Numbered from the stretch's first letter, positions 24,739 through 37,660 are shown. The stretch: 64,000 nt of DNA from Rhynchospora pubera (GCA_028095005.1 CM051460.1:289060653-289124652), one strand, 5' to 3'. Numbers and translations are program-made. The notes: a model not told the origin generated them from the sequence alone.

Positions 24739-26497
24739 TGTTAGTTAGTGTGTAATTTTCGATTTTTATGCTAATTACAAGTTAATTAAGCCATCGAAAC
24801 AACACACACAACGAATCGTGCACAAAAGCCAAGTTAACACAAAGAGATAGGTGGAGAAATCTTTACCTCCCGCGAAATCGTATTCGCGGGGCTCGATCCT
24901 ACGGCATGGGAATCGATGGGGTGCCTTTCCTTCTTCTCCAAATCGCCTCGAGTCCACCTAGAGATTAACCAAGGTCTAAATCGATTCGTGCTAGCGATTC
25001 GATTAGAACAAAGCTAATCCAAGGTATCCTCTCTTCTTCTTTAATTAACAATTTAATTAGTGGAGAGAATATTACTCAACTCATGAGCTAATGGAGAGAG
25101 AGAGGAGGTGAGGCCGGCGGCCAAAGAGGGAGAGGAAATGGTGCGGCTAGGGTTAGGGAAGAGAGAAGCCTCAAATTTGCATCTACACATCTCTATATAT
25201 AGTGCATGATCCCTACCTACCACCAACCATCTATTTACAAGATTGCCACTCCCACCTACCACTAGGGCCGGCCAGAAAATGGGCTCTAATGGGCCTCTAA
25301 ACTCACTCAAACAAGCCTCTAATTCATTTAATTAAAAGCTACTCCAAATGCTCTTTAATCGGGCTATATATTTAATGCATATATATTGGCCCAATAAATT
25401 AATATAACTATTTATATTAAATTGAGTTGAACTAAAATAATTATTAACCAATTAATAATTATTCTAGGATTAGCTAATACATTAATTTATTTCAATATGA
25501 TCCATTTGACTTAATTAATTATAACGGTATATAATTAATTAATCAACTTATCATATTTCCGCAATACGAGCTATTGCGAATAAATAAATAATGCACTGTC
25601 TTGGTCAAAACTCTATTTTGTGTGACCCTTTGAGGATTTATGCTAAGTTGGACATGGAATTAAATCGCTATTTAATTCCAATAATCATAAGCGGTATCTA
25701 GCAACACGTTATGATTCCCAATTCACATAAATAGTGTACTGCTACAGTATTTAAATCCTGCATAAGAGAATAAATGTATTTCCCTATTTTGATTCTTATG
25801 TCACACGATATCATCGTATAATCCAAGATAGGAATGTGTCATTCTTGCAGATTATACGTTTCTTGATCTAGAGATAATTGTATAAAGTTGCATGCAAACA
25901 ATCTATCTCCATCAAGGGGCCCAAACAGATATCGTCACTCACTAAGTGAATTAATGAGGGACATACGGTTTTCTTGATGATTAGCTTTTCCCCGCACAAT
26001 TCAAGAGAACATAAATAAAGTCCGTATAGCAGCCCTTATCGGGAATCAGCGGTAGACGATATTTATTGAACCTATCCTCATGTGGAAAAGATAAACATCT
26101 CAAACTTAGAACCAAAATCATAACGAAATAAACAATGACACATAACACAATCCATATGTTTATTTCGATGGGTCAAGTCCTGTGCTATGTTCCATAACAT
26201 ACACATATGCAATTAAGTTGGTAACTCTTTACCTATGATTTGTAGAACTTAATCATCACTTAACTTGCATACTAATCTTATAAGATAATTAATGTTCCTT
26301 GTTAATTATCAAGATTATGGACCGTTTAGATTTATTATTGTCATTCTAAAGAATGATCCACGGAGATCTACAATTCAGATCCTCAACCTGAATAATCTGT
26401 CAATAATAAACCTAGGAACAGATGATGAAATATCATCCAAAACATAAACTAATAATTAAGTCATTAAATTATTGACTTCTAGGACATAACTCCAACA
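24739..26497 (-). repeat. 3' LTR of the copia element
   Basis: Begins TGTTGGAGTTATG (minus strand, at 26497) and ends ACTAACA at 24739. A candidate TATA box CTATATATAG lies at 25202-25193 on the minus strand. It differs from the other LTR at 25870 and 26362 only. The short frames inside (for example 25053-25310) occur identically in the other LTR and show no protein family, so they are not annotated. Confidence 0.95.
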
Positions 26498-26512
26498 ATC
26501 TCCCACTTGGCC
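26498..26512 (-). other. Polypurine tract of the copia element
   Basis: The minus strand reads GGCCAAGTGGGAGAT directly before the 3' LTR start TGTTGG. AAGTGGGAGATTGTTGG is a classic PPT/LTR junction of plant copia elements and fixes the element's polarity. Confidence 0.9.
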
Positions 26513-27876
26513 TAGAGTCAATCAGTAGTGACTTCTAGCCAACGAAGAATTGAGAACGATGTCATATATCTACATACATACATGTCTCGGACCTCAATAT
26601 AAATAATACGCTTAAAGCTAGTTACTCATACGTCCACCACGTATGGATGCATAACTGCATCTCGTATACTGCTCAAGGTAGAGGTCATGCTAGAGTGTTC
26701 GCTGTGTTCGCGAACCTATCCAAATTTGTTCGACCCTATATATATATACTACTATATATATATTCTTGATCATCATCATATGATATCAAGTGATATCGTT
26801 ATAGATCATATTTGAATCTCCAATGTAACATTGGGTTCTTTAGGAGTAAGTTGTGGTTCGAGATGCATAGAACCATAATAACTCGACTAAGAACTTGATC
26901 CGAAATAAACTTCTTTTATTGCTTCACAAGTTGCTATGTATTTTGCTTTGGTGACGGAAACGGTTGTAATATTCCATTTAGAACACTTTCTAAACTTACA
27001 ACACCACCTCTTCAGCAAAATATGTAGCTCAATCGTGATTATATCAATCTTTTGAAAAATTTTTATTGGTGTAACAACTTACACTAGATTTCTTTCATCT
27101 CAAGAGATGAAATTTTATATCACTCTTTCTCATAAGGTACTCGAGGATATCCTTGATTATCGTCCAAATGTGTCTCTCTTGTATCCATTTGACAACTGTT
27201 TGTCATATCCTTTGGATACTACACATTGGGGCATATGCATAAATATGGCGTACGAAATGAAACTCATAATGAAAGAATGCTTGAACTATTTCATGCACTT
27301 TCTTGAATTGAGTTGCAATAGACCGAGTTAAACACTCAAGTCATGCCATGTGACGTATAGTTAGACATCCTTTCTTGGAGTGTAACTTTCGTGTTTCTAG
27401 AACACTTCGTCAATATATGCATATTTGCTCAAACCTAACATCCATCATAATCTATCTTTATAGATTTTGTTTCCTTGGATTAGGTGATTTCGCCCAAGTT
27501 CTCATTTGAGAAAGCATTCTCCAACGAGATCTTGACAATGTTCATTTTTCTTAATGTTATTCCCAATTAATGAATTGTTATCTTGAACAATACAAGTAAT
27601 ACAATTATGCTCCCACTGAATATCTTGTATATACAAGATACTTTTGACGAAGTTCAACTCCTTGACTTCATTGTCAAAACTTTTATTCCAATCTCCACAA
27701 CACTTGCTTTAATCCATTAATGGATCCTTGAAGCATGCGTATGTTTTTAGCAATATAAAACCTCGATTTGTGTCAAATGCACAACATCATCCTTCATTCA
27801 TACGAAGAAGGCGGTTTTATGTGTTTTTCCATATATCGACATATATGAAATACAACTATTGCTAGAATGATCTTTA

Positions 27877-27990
27877 TTGACTTATACATAGCCACAAGCA
27901 AGAAGTTGTGCTTTGTACGTAGTCAACTAGTCATCGACTTAGACATAGCTACAAGCGAGAAGCCGCGCTTTGTACATAGTCGATTTGTTA
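27877..27990 (-). repeat. 57-bp tandem duplication in the decayed reverse transcriptase
   Basis: Two diverged 57-bp units (27877-27933, 27934-27990) each contain the tacatagc-acaagc-gaag and gctttgta-tagtc blocks. In gene sense they encode a duplicated YKARLLA motif. The length is a multiple of three. The divergence shows that the duplication is older than the LTR pair. Confidence 0.8.
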
Positions 27991-29400
27991 TCCATGTCGA
28001 TCTTTCCTTTTTAAGATCTAAACGTTCTTGATGGATTGCTCCTTCATGAACATCAACCAAGGTCTATACCTTGTTGTTATACATGGATTTTATTTAAAGA
28101 TCATATTAATTCGAACCATATATGTGGAATCGGATCGTTCCATCGTTTTCTTATTTATCAACGGATTCTCATATGCTAAGTTTGAGAATGTCGTGAAGCC
28201 CATGCACCAAACGGCTTAGGCAATCAACTCCCGTTGATCTTTTGTAGGTTTGGTACTTGAGGTTCATGAACTTCTTCCACAACGATTTGTTGAACGAGTT
28301 CTTGACTCCTTATATATATTCCATGAGTTTCTCGAATCATCATCAACTCGTGAGATGATTGAGTCCTCATTGGAAGGAGCGTACTATTAAACTTCTTTCA
28401 AAACAACTTGTGAATGAAGTTTTGCTCAACTCCCACTAAGTACCATGTATGGAGTGACAAGTTTCCCATAAGAGTACTTCTTGTAGTGACGCATAAACTA
28501 TTTTAATGCTCACTTTACTCCCACTACTTCTTCTTGAGAATTTCAATTTATCAAGACTACATTATGATTAGCAACAACTACTTTGTTCTTATCATATTCG
28601 TGGAAGTAGTGCCTTTTAATATAAAGCATCCTACAAATATATAGTGTCTTATTTGGTTTAAGCTTACAAGTCCACAATACTTGAAATAAGCTTCTCAACA
28701 CCAAATCTCGAGAAGTATTATACTTAGAGATCAAAATCTCCTAAGATATCTTCTTCAATAGACTTCGATGGAACATTATTCAGTGTGAACAATATTGTCC
28801 TCAAACATAATTCCCTAATACGAGTCGAATAAGTCAATTTGATTTATTATCGATCGAACTATACAAAATATTGTTCGATACCTCCACTCTTGGACACATT
28901 ATTCCATAATATTCCTCATGGAGCGAGTTATGAAACTATTTTCATACTCTTTAGATAATACTTCAAATCATATGACTTAATTACTCACCATGATTAATTG
29001 TAAGACTTCCTTTTTTCTTGAAAAGTCTTTTAAACTTCACTCTTGAACTCCTTTGAACTAGTCAAAAAGTTCATACTTATACCTTATCAAATAGATATGT
29101 TAATATCTACAATGATCGTTGGTTAAGTAGTAAAGTATCAATAACCTTTCATCGCACAAGTACTTATTGGTCTTTATACATCGATATGTATAAGTCCTAA
29201 TTAATTCACTTGTCTTTAAACCTTCATAGGTTAAAGGCGCTTTTGTCATTTAATAAACATGATTCGCATATCAATCGATTTGAAATCGAATTGAATTTAC
29301 GAGCTCTACGTTACGGAGACTCTCGTAATGCGATTCTCGTTTATGTATGTGACTAAGCGGTTATATGTAACATGAAAGTCAAATACTTTATGTCAAGTCT

Positions 29401-31845
29401 TACGCATCCTATTTGTCATTCAAAACTTGCTTATCTATTTCAAGCAAATTCAATCAAGATGCATGAAATCATATAAACAAATCCAGAATAAAAGAACTTG
29501 TCTTTTATTAAACATAATCATCCATTTCATCGAATATGAAGTGGAGATGTTTTGAGAAGTTAGGATTAAGGTATGCAACCTTCAATTCCTAAACAAACTC
29601 TTAATAAAGATAACTCTACGTATTCAATGGTAATGACTTAGACGAACAAGTCATTGCCTATACGGAGTTTACTTTACATCTCTCGAACATTCTCTTATTC
29701 TTCATTGCTAACACATTTCGTCAAATGCGAGCATATGAACTAGTATCAAGTTACTAGTGTAAATTAGAGATAGTGAGATAATTTGAACGACAAATACACT
29801 TTTAGGATTAAAATATTACAATCATGGTATTTCGGACAACCTTTCAAAATGCCTCCAATAAACGGCAAATGAAACATCTCATGTGATACATAATCACAAT
29901 CAAGAGTCTCGAAAAATTCAACTCATACCTTGGCAAAGTATTTCTTGAATACTAAACCAATTACCTTTTTGCATCAACAAGTGTGCGAAGAAGGTAACAT
30001 TATATCCTTTATAATTTCAAAGAGATCGTATGACAATATCAATAATCCTTGATATCGGAGATCAATATCTCTAGTTATCAATTAGCTACTTAAATCTTTC
30101 GATTTGTAAGCCAATGAAACGTTCACGTTTAAAAGAAGAATCTCTTTGTCAACTCATACTCTTTATACTCGATCATAAATGATGGAGTTAATATCTACTT
30201 TCTCCAAGAACACTTTCTTGAGTAAGTGGATAAGAGCGTACGAGTTAAATCTAGTCTATATGAATTCTCTAATTCAAAGGTCTAGAAATTTCAAATGAGG
30301 ATATTAGCCATACGCTTTATTGAATAACTTTTCGCCAAAAATCAATCAATCATCGCGTTGCTACGTTCGGGTAGTTTGAGGAAAGTTTTGGGAATTGACA
30401 TACTCAAGTTTCTCTTCGCTAAGATCGTGTCTTAGGAATCGGTATTACTTCTTTAAGTGAATACTTTTAGAAACGAGTTTGTTCATTTTCAAAGATTGAT
30501 CGCAACAAAATTAACAATTTTAACATCTATAACAAAATCAATTTAAGGTCAATTAGTTTATGCAATTGTTTTATTTATAACAAATAAAACTCCCACTACA
30601 TTTATTTAGTGTCCCAAATGTAGTTGGTTTTCCAAGATCCCGGTTTTCATCAAGTAGAGCCTGCTATGGCACGTCACCCTACTTAATTAGACAAGGTAGG
30701 TTCTCCAACCAATCATATCGTTCCATATGATTCTTGGTTTGTGAATATCTAAGTATATTTACAAACTTCGCCCCGATGTCCAAACTCTAGTTGGGTCCAT
30801 CGAAAAGTAACCTCTCACTATTTGCTCCTTGCAAATCTTAGCTATTTGCACCCCGACTACCGAATTGGCAATCATGACGTCCGCTTGGGCGGACCGCGCC
30901 ATGAGTGACAATCGGCGTGAAGGGGATAGAGAGAAGGAGGGCGATTTCACTTAATCGAGTTTTAGTTGGGACTATCAATCATATGACACTTGTTTGGTGG
31001 TCGTGTAAGCATACACCCATACCTAGCCTATGACAATTCATAGCAATCACAAGCAATCACATATAAGCATCTCATAGTTGTGGGTTTGTATGGCTCCCGC
31101 TTGCATTAGTTTCGACACATCGTCCATGGAGCAAAACTAATCTAATCCTTGTCCCTTCCCACTAAATTCTATAAGGATCTAAATCCTATATAAAATAAAG
31201 GTACAAAATACATGTGAAAACATCCTATTCCCATCCTAACCTTAGGGGCATGCAAGCCTCACAAGTTACATCAAAAATTAATCAACAAATTAATTAATTA
31301 ATGGCACCAAAGGCCGCATTACAAACATTCACACATGCATTCAAATACAACCACAAGGCATTGAGTCTTGAGCCATACTAAACCCACTATCCACCTACAA
31401 AACAAAGTTAGCACATACAAGCACTTTGTTTCCAATTAACGATTTTCAAGCATCTTTGCGTATCGTTTGCCATAAGTAAATTCCGTGTACAAATCCTCAA
31501 TTTTAAACAACAAAACTTGTTTAAATTCATTTAGAAAGTTCTTTCAACATCCCATAACAGAAAGGAGATCAAACAAAGAGTTTTCTAATTAATTTCAACT
31601 AGTTTGAATACTTAGAAAAACAGTAATTTATTAAAAACGTAACTAATGGAATCCAATAAAAACAAAGGTTTTAGGTCTCCAAAAATTCTCAAATAAATTA
31701 CTTAAGCTCCTTATCATAATTGTGATTACCAGTAAAAATTTCAAGAAGAGTTCTTAAACCATCTGGGAGAATCAAAAATGACAAATCTCTTACAAGTGCA
31801 CGAAACACCGTTATGAGATTTTCAGCTTATCCTCTCAACCATTTG
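29401..31845 (-). other. Copia 5' internal region (gag and leader part), no intact frame
   Basis: This stretch lies between the decayed integrase and the leader, where gag should be. I see no zinc knuckle (CX2CX4HX4C) or protease DTGA/DSGA motif. The 63-codon frame at 30759-30950 has no recognisable family. Content is AT-rich with scattered stops in all frames. Confidence 0.6.
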
Positions 31846-32641
31846 GTCTGTAAGACCACCTTCTATCCAGTTTTTATATATACAATATATACAGAAAAAC
31901 TAGTTTAGACTACAGGCTAGCTATCCATGAAAAGAAAACCACTGAGTTCAGTTCAAAAGGTTCGAGTTACATACTAAACAATCAACAAATTCTGTACTGG
32001 AACAGACTGTCGATCGAAATGATTTAACCTAGTTGAAGGTCCAAACTTCCATGAAAAATTATGAAATTAATTTTCCTGGAATCCTAACTCAAAATAGAAC
32101 AACTCCATTTAAACAGAATTTTTAAAGAAGTTCTCAGTTGGTACAGTTTATTAGAACAATCGATTTGCTCAACAAACTGGATCTGACGAGATCTTCCTTT
32201 TCATACTTGAAAACCCACAAATTAATCCAAGTCATGCAACAATTTATACATGCTCAGAGAGAGTTTCAAGTCCTCTTTAAATCTAGCCATAGAACACTGG
32301 TACTTATATTCAAAATATAAATCTTTCAAGCCATTCAAACAGGACAGTACGAGCAGAAACTGGTTCTGCGCACTGTCGCCATTTTATTCACAGTAAATCC
32401 ATACTAATTCAGAAAAATGTGACTCTAACGCCAAAAGAATCACAATCCACAGATCTACAACTTTCATGTAGATGGAAAAAACTTCCAGAGAACTTATCAA
32501 AGCGAAAAACGCGAAACAACACAGAAAATACCATTTCCAGACAGCAAACAAACGCATCATCTCTACTAATCCGTTAATTAGCCAATTTCTCTTAATTAAG
32601 TGTCAAAATAGCTTAAGTACGACCATGTGCTCTGATACCAC
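31846..32641 (-). mobile_element. Copia leader adjacent to the 5' LTR
   Basis: Untranslated leader with the primer-binding site at 32629-32640. It is identical to 23943-24738 at an offset of 7903 bp. It marks the 5' end of the internal region. Confidence 0.9.
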
Positions 32642-34400
32642 TGTTAGTTAGTGTGTAATTTTCGATTTTTATGCTAATTACAAGTTAATTAAGCCATCGA
32701 AACAACACACACAACGAATCGTGCACAAAAGCCAAGTTAACACAAAGAGATAGGTGGAGAAATCTTTACCTCCCGCGAAATCGTATTCGCGGGGCTCGAT
32801 CCTACGGCATGGGAATCGATGGGGTGCCTTTCCTTCTTCTCCAAATCGCCTCGAGTCCACCTAGAGATTAACCAAGGTCTAAATCGATTCGTGCTAGCGA
32901 TTCGATTAGAACAAAGCTAATCCAAGGTATCCTCTCTTCTTCTTTAATTAACAATTTAATTAGTGGAGAGAATATTACTCAACTCATGAGCTAATGGAGA
33001 GAGAGAGGAGGTGAGGCCGGCGGCCAAAGAGGGAGAGGAAATGGTGCGGCTAGGGTTAGGGAAGAGAGAAGCCTCAAATTTGCATCTACACATCTCTATA
33101 TATAGTGCATGATCCCTACCTACCACCAACCATCTATTTACAAGATTGCCACTCCCACCTACCACTAGGGCCGGCCAGAAAATGGGCTCTAATGGGCCTC
33201 TAAACTCACTCAAACAAGCCTCTAATTCATTTAATTAAAAGCTACTCCAAATGCTCTTTAATCGGGCTATATATTTAATGCATATATATTGGCCCAATAA
33301 ATTAATATAACTATTTATATTAAATTGAGTTGAACTAAAATAATTATTAACCAATTAATAATTATTCTAGGATTAGCTAATACATTAATTTATTTCAATA
33401 TGATCCATTTGACTTAATTAATTATAACGGTATATAATTAATTAATCAACTTATCATATTTCCGCAATACGAGCTATTGCGAATAAATAAATAATGCACT
33501 GTCTTGGTCAAAACTCTATTTTGTGTGACCCTTTGAGGATTTATGCTAAGTTGGACATGGAATTAAATCGCTATTTAATTCCAATAATCATAAGCGGTAT
33601 CTAGCAACACGTTATGATTCCCAATTCACATAAATAGTGTACTGCTACAGTATTTAAATCCTGCATAAGAGAATAAATGTATTTCCCTATTTTGATTCTT
33701 ATGTCACACGATATCATCGTATAATCCAAGATAGGAATGTGTCATTCTTGCAGATTATACGTTTCTTGATCTGGAGATAATTGTATAAAGTTGCATGCAA
33801 ACAATCTATCTCCATCAAGGGGCCCAAACAGATATCGTCACTCACTAAGTGAATTAATGAGGGACATACGGTTTTCTTGATGATTAGCTTTTCCCCGCAC
33901 AATTCAAGAGAACATAAATAAAGTCCGTATAGCAGCCCTTATCGGGAATCAGCGGTAGACGATATTTATTGAACCTATCCTCATGTGGAAAAGATAAACA
34001 TCTCAAACTTAGAACCAAAATCATAACGAAATAAACAATGACACATAACACAATCCATATGTTTATTTCGATGGGTCAAGTCCTGTGCTATGTTCCATAA
34101 CATACACATATGCAATTAAGTTGGTAACTCTTTACCTATGATTTGTAGAACTTAATCATCACTTAACTTGCATACTAATCTTATAAGATAATTAATGTTC
34201 CTTGTTAATTATCAAGATTATGGACCGTTTAGATTTATTATTGTCATTCTAAAGAATGATCCACAGAGATCTACAATTCAGATCCTCAACCTGAATAATC
34301 TGTCAATAATAAACCTAGGAACAGATGATGAAATATCATCCAAAACATAAACTAATAATTAAGTCATTAAATTATTGACTTCTAGGACATAACTCCAACA
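32642..34400 (-). repeat. 5' LTR of the copia element
   Basis: TG...CA LTR on the minus strand with a candidate TATA box CTATATATAG at 33105-33096. It is followed at once by the primer-binding site. Host sequence beginning gttaatatgc starts at 34401. Confidence 0.95.
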
Positions 34401-34649
34401 GTTAATATGCATTACTTAGTTGATCTCGAGGCTTAGACCTGATCATAAGACCATTTTAAGCCAGCTTGGCTCGACTAGTGAAGGCAGCAATACAAGTTCG
34501 ATATATAATTTCATTATATCATATTTAATATGATGAGTGAATTTTATATGGATATTTAGATACCATTTTGTCTCCAATCTAAACCAATTGCCTTGAGTTT
34601 ACATAGTTTACATAGTTTAGATGAGTTTAGGTTAGTTTAATTAGAGTTT

Positions 34650-36165
34650 TATGTCAAAAATGAGTTACTACCATAGTTTCTAATTTTATTGCAGATTTTG
34701 GACAATAAATGACTTGGATGAGTCTGTAAAGTTGAAGAGCTCGTTCTAAACTTTCCAACGGATCTTGAATCACCTCAAACGGAATTCGGATGAAGGAGAT
34801 ATGCCCAAAATACTGACAGGACGCAATGCTGACATTTTCCTGCGACCCGCTGAATGTCCCAGCGACCCGCAGACCTGGAATTGCCAGATTTATCAGAATC
34901 GCCCAATTTAGCAATTCTATATTTGGATGACGCTTTCTACCGACTCCAGGTGCATCCAGAGCACGTCTTTAGTTATTTCCAGCGTTTCTACACCTTCCCA
35001 ATGCCTATTAAAGACCAGTTTGAGGAGAGAACAAGGGGGAGAACAAGAAGGAGACCAATTCTAAGATCAATTTAGGGTTAGACATAGAGTTATTTGAGAG
35101 TTAGGTCTCAAGTCCAGATCGTGGCAGCGCCAAGAAGGTTAATTGCGACAGCAAGAGACGTGTTTGATAGGAGATTTCGACACACGCAAGAGCAATTGGT
35201 TGTAATCTTTCCTTATTCTCATTTTCTCATGTGTTTGTATGATGTCTCTTAGTTGTTGATTGTTTGTTCTAGGTCTATGGTTGTAAACTCGAATTCTTAG
35301 TTGTTGATTGCATGTTTATTTAGTTTATTTGATATCTTTGTGTTTTACACCTTGCTTGAATTGCTTGAATTGATTATGCCATGATTGTCTAAGTAGATTT
35401 GTTTGCACCCATTAAGTAGAGCTCGCTTAATTGCTAGGTGGTTAAGTCCAAATAAACTTAGATTATTAGGCATGATTATGATTAACATGAAGGTTGTAAA
35501 CTGAAAGGTTAAACCAGGACTAATTAACGAGAGTTAAGTCCTTTCCAAGAGTGAAAACTCAAGGATTTCATAGGTTAGAAAGGTATAAACTTGTAGAAAC
35601 TAGACCACGAAACGATAGTTGAAATCTAGATTCTATACGAGGAAAATTGGGTTAATTAATTGATAACCAGACCTAAACGAGAGTTTGATCTAGGACCTTA
35701 ATTAAGCCATTATCCATGCACAATTATCAACTGAATTAAGTTAATTTGCATTCACATCGCTAATCCTAGCGGGCCGCTGAGTGAACCAGCGAGGTTGTTT
35801 ATGCCCGCCAAGTGCCAGCGACCAGTCTAATAGGTTAGCGACCTAAGTTCTTTTAGCGGGCCGCTACGAGAATCAGCGGGCCGCTGGAATTGGGACTAAG
35901 AAGAAGTGTTAGCAACCAGAAACCCTAGAATTACGTGACTTGTTGAATCTCTCTCATTAATTCTTGTTTTGACCTTGAAACTAGACTTAAGATTTGAACC
36001 CACCTGCAACCCTTAATTCGCATAAGAGTTGAACAGTCTAGCTAGTTTAGTAAAGTAAAAGACTAATACTCCAACACCGTCCCTGTGGATTCGACCCTCA
36101 AGCTGTTCTACAAACGATTAGATCGGTAGACACGAGATTTTTATTTTGAGACTTGGTTCCCCCAT
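34650..36165 (+). mobile_element. Probable Ty3/gypsy-type LTR remnant or solo LTR
   Basis: Features typical of plant gypsy (Tat/Athila-like) LTRs are present: a stretch about cell-like motifs ctaaactttccaacgg and caaacggaattcggatgaag near 34750-34800, and gtccctgtggattcgaccct near 36080. There are also three copies of agcgggccgct and related agcgaccc words (34850-35890). I cannot define TG/CA ends or a target-site duplication, and no gag or pol lies beside it. Bounds are approximate. The 73-codon frame at 34854-35075 is an accident of this sequence. Classification is from memory of LTR motifs. Confidence 0.5.
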
Positions 36166-36472
36166 CGATCATAATACTTGATTTAATAGAATATATTCTC
36201 ATTTTATAGGTACGAATATTAATTTTCTTTAAAATATTATTATAAAATAAATAAACAAATAAAAGTAGATTGTAAATAAAAAAACTATTTAGAACTATAA
36301 TTTTGAATTAACTCGTACTTTACTTAAAATAAAACATAGTGAAATATGTATAAATAATTGTAATAATTGAGTTTGTGTGGGACACAACAGGAGCTTGTGT
36401 TCGATTAGACTTAGTTCGACTAGCTCGAATTTGAGTAAAGTCAAGCTAGCCTTAGAATAAGATCTACTCGTT

Positions 36473-36907
36473 GAGCAGCGTTCCGCTACCATCATTTTTT
36501 GGTGCCACAAGTTGCCACAACTTTATATTTTATCAATATTTGAAATTTTTAAAATTCAAACGCTAAATCCAAACCGTTGATCTTGTTCAATTTAACGAGC
36601 GATGTGTTTCTATATAAGTTTTATAAAATTTGAAGTCAGTTTGATACTCGATCGAGTGGTCAACAAATGAACGAATCTAGTTAATTATGACAGATTAATT
36701 TTAATACGTTCATCATTTCGTCACTTGATCGATTATCAAACCGACTTCAAATTTTATAAAATTTATATAGAAATGCATCGCTTGTTAAATTGAACAAAAT
36801 CAACGGTTTGGACTCGGTATTTGAATTTTTAAAATTTTAAATATTGATAAAATATGAAATTGTGGCAACTTGTGACAACAAAAAATGATGGCAGCAGAAC
36901 ACTGCTC
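36473..36907. mobile_element. 435-bp fold-back element (long terminal inverted repeats)
   Basis: The two halves are near-complete inverted copies. The left end is gagcagcgttccgctaccat and the right end reads the same inward (agcagaacactgctc). Arms of about 215 nt meet near 36690 with almost no loop. No coding content. A clear target-site duplication was not found. It looks like a MITE of the fold-back or Mutator type; a transcript would form a long hairpin. Confidence 0.8.
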
Positions 36908-36998
36908 TTTATAGCCTCTTGCTGCTTTAATTCACTTATTACCCATTATAACTATCATCAATGATGACATGGAAAAAAAATACTGTTAATATATCATA

Positions 36999-37155
36999 GG
37001 GTCATTTGGATCGTTTAGGAATAAGAGGAATAGCATATTTCTAGGCAGAAAATATTGGGAAGTGTGTAATTTTGTGAAAAGTTTATATGGTTAGGAATAA
37101 ATTTCTGTCTAGGAATAGACTATTCCTCTTATTCCTAAGTGATCCAAATGGCCCC
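36999..37155. mobile_element. Tourist-like MITE, copy 1
   Basis: A 157-bp element with inverted ends gggtcatttggatc and gatccaaatggcccc, plus inner inverted blocks aggaataagaggaatag and ctattcctcttattcct. It is flanked by ATA on both sides (36996-36998, 37156-37158). Same family as 49919-50086 and 63168-63357. Confidence 0.8.
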
Positions 37156-37660
37156 ATAATCATATATAAGTCGACTACGTACAGTAAAGTTAATATCAAT
37201 GATAAAAGTAAAATTCTACATCTTAATATGCCATTAATTACACCCTTTTATTGCCATCATTTCTCTAATTAAAAACTATCAAATTCTAAAAAAAATATAA
37301 AATGTTAGTATTAAAAATTAAAATTTAGGGACGAGCCAGTTTCTTCAGTTCGATTAATTTGGCAATGATCAATCACAACCATTCATAATTTTAAGCAAAC
37401 AATCTGTTTTTATTTATAAAAAAATATGTTCCACTTTAGAATTTGATTAAAAATTTATCGTCTACCTTGAAGAATATATAATAGTGAAAAAAAAGTCTAA
37501 ATTTCACACCTTCTATAAGAAAGTGAGCTATAAATACCAGAAACAGAGAATACAAAAATAAATAAATGCCACAATCAGAAATGCCAGCAGTACCTACAGG
37601 TGTCAATATCAGAAGACTTCCAAGTGTTTGTGTACACTGTGTCGTGTATACCTCACTCCC

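Larger units (their letters stand above)
26498..29400 (-). pseudogene. Decayed copia pol (integrase, reverse transcriptase, RNase H)
   Basis: Broken by many stops and frameshifts. On the minus strand, 28543-28734 resembles the segment after the integrase core (HYFHEYDKNKVVVANHNV), preceded by a stretch like NNVPSKSIEED at ~28760. The reverse transcriptase part follows, with a YKARLLA block (~27960, duplicated) and INGLKQVLWRLE (~27710). Next comes a HIWTIIKDILEYL stretch (~27150), and then RNase H-like SVTKAKYIATCEAIKE (~26930). The order INT-RT-RH is that of copia. No continuous frame exceeds about 65 codons, so no functional polyprotein is encoded. Confidence 0.8.
24739..34400 (-). mobile_element. 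Ty1/copia-type LTR retrotransposon, non-autonomous, recent
   Basis: The minus-strand element has 1759-bp LTRs (5' LTR 32642-34400, 3' LTR 24739-26497) with TG...CA ends, a primer-binding site next to the 5' LTR, a polypurine tract next to the 3' LTR, and a 6.1-kb internal region. Decayed protein similarity in the order integrase, reverse transcriptase, RNase H identifies the copia superfamily. I find no open gag or pol frame, so movement would have needed proteins from another element. The LTRs differ at only two positions (25870/33773 and 26362/34265). No 5-bp target-site duplication can be shown: beyond the 3' LTR the sequence continues as a second leader, not host DNA. Confidence 0.9.

Noticed and set aside
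24235..25310. Short frames occurring twice (also at 32138-33213)
   Set aside because: They are duplicated only because the LTR and leader are duplicated. They match no protein family, and the plus-strand one opposes the element's transcription.
33714..33902. A minus-strand 62-codon frame present in the 5' LTR only
   Set aside because: It exists because of the single-base LTR difference at 33773 (25870 in the other copy), which removes a stop. It is not a gene.
36463..36916. Target-site duplication for the 435-bp fold-back element
   Set aside because: The flanks ctactcgtt and tttatagcc do not match at 8-10 bp.
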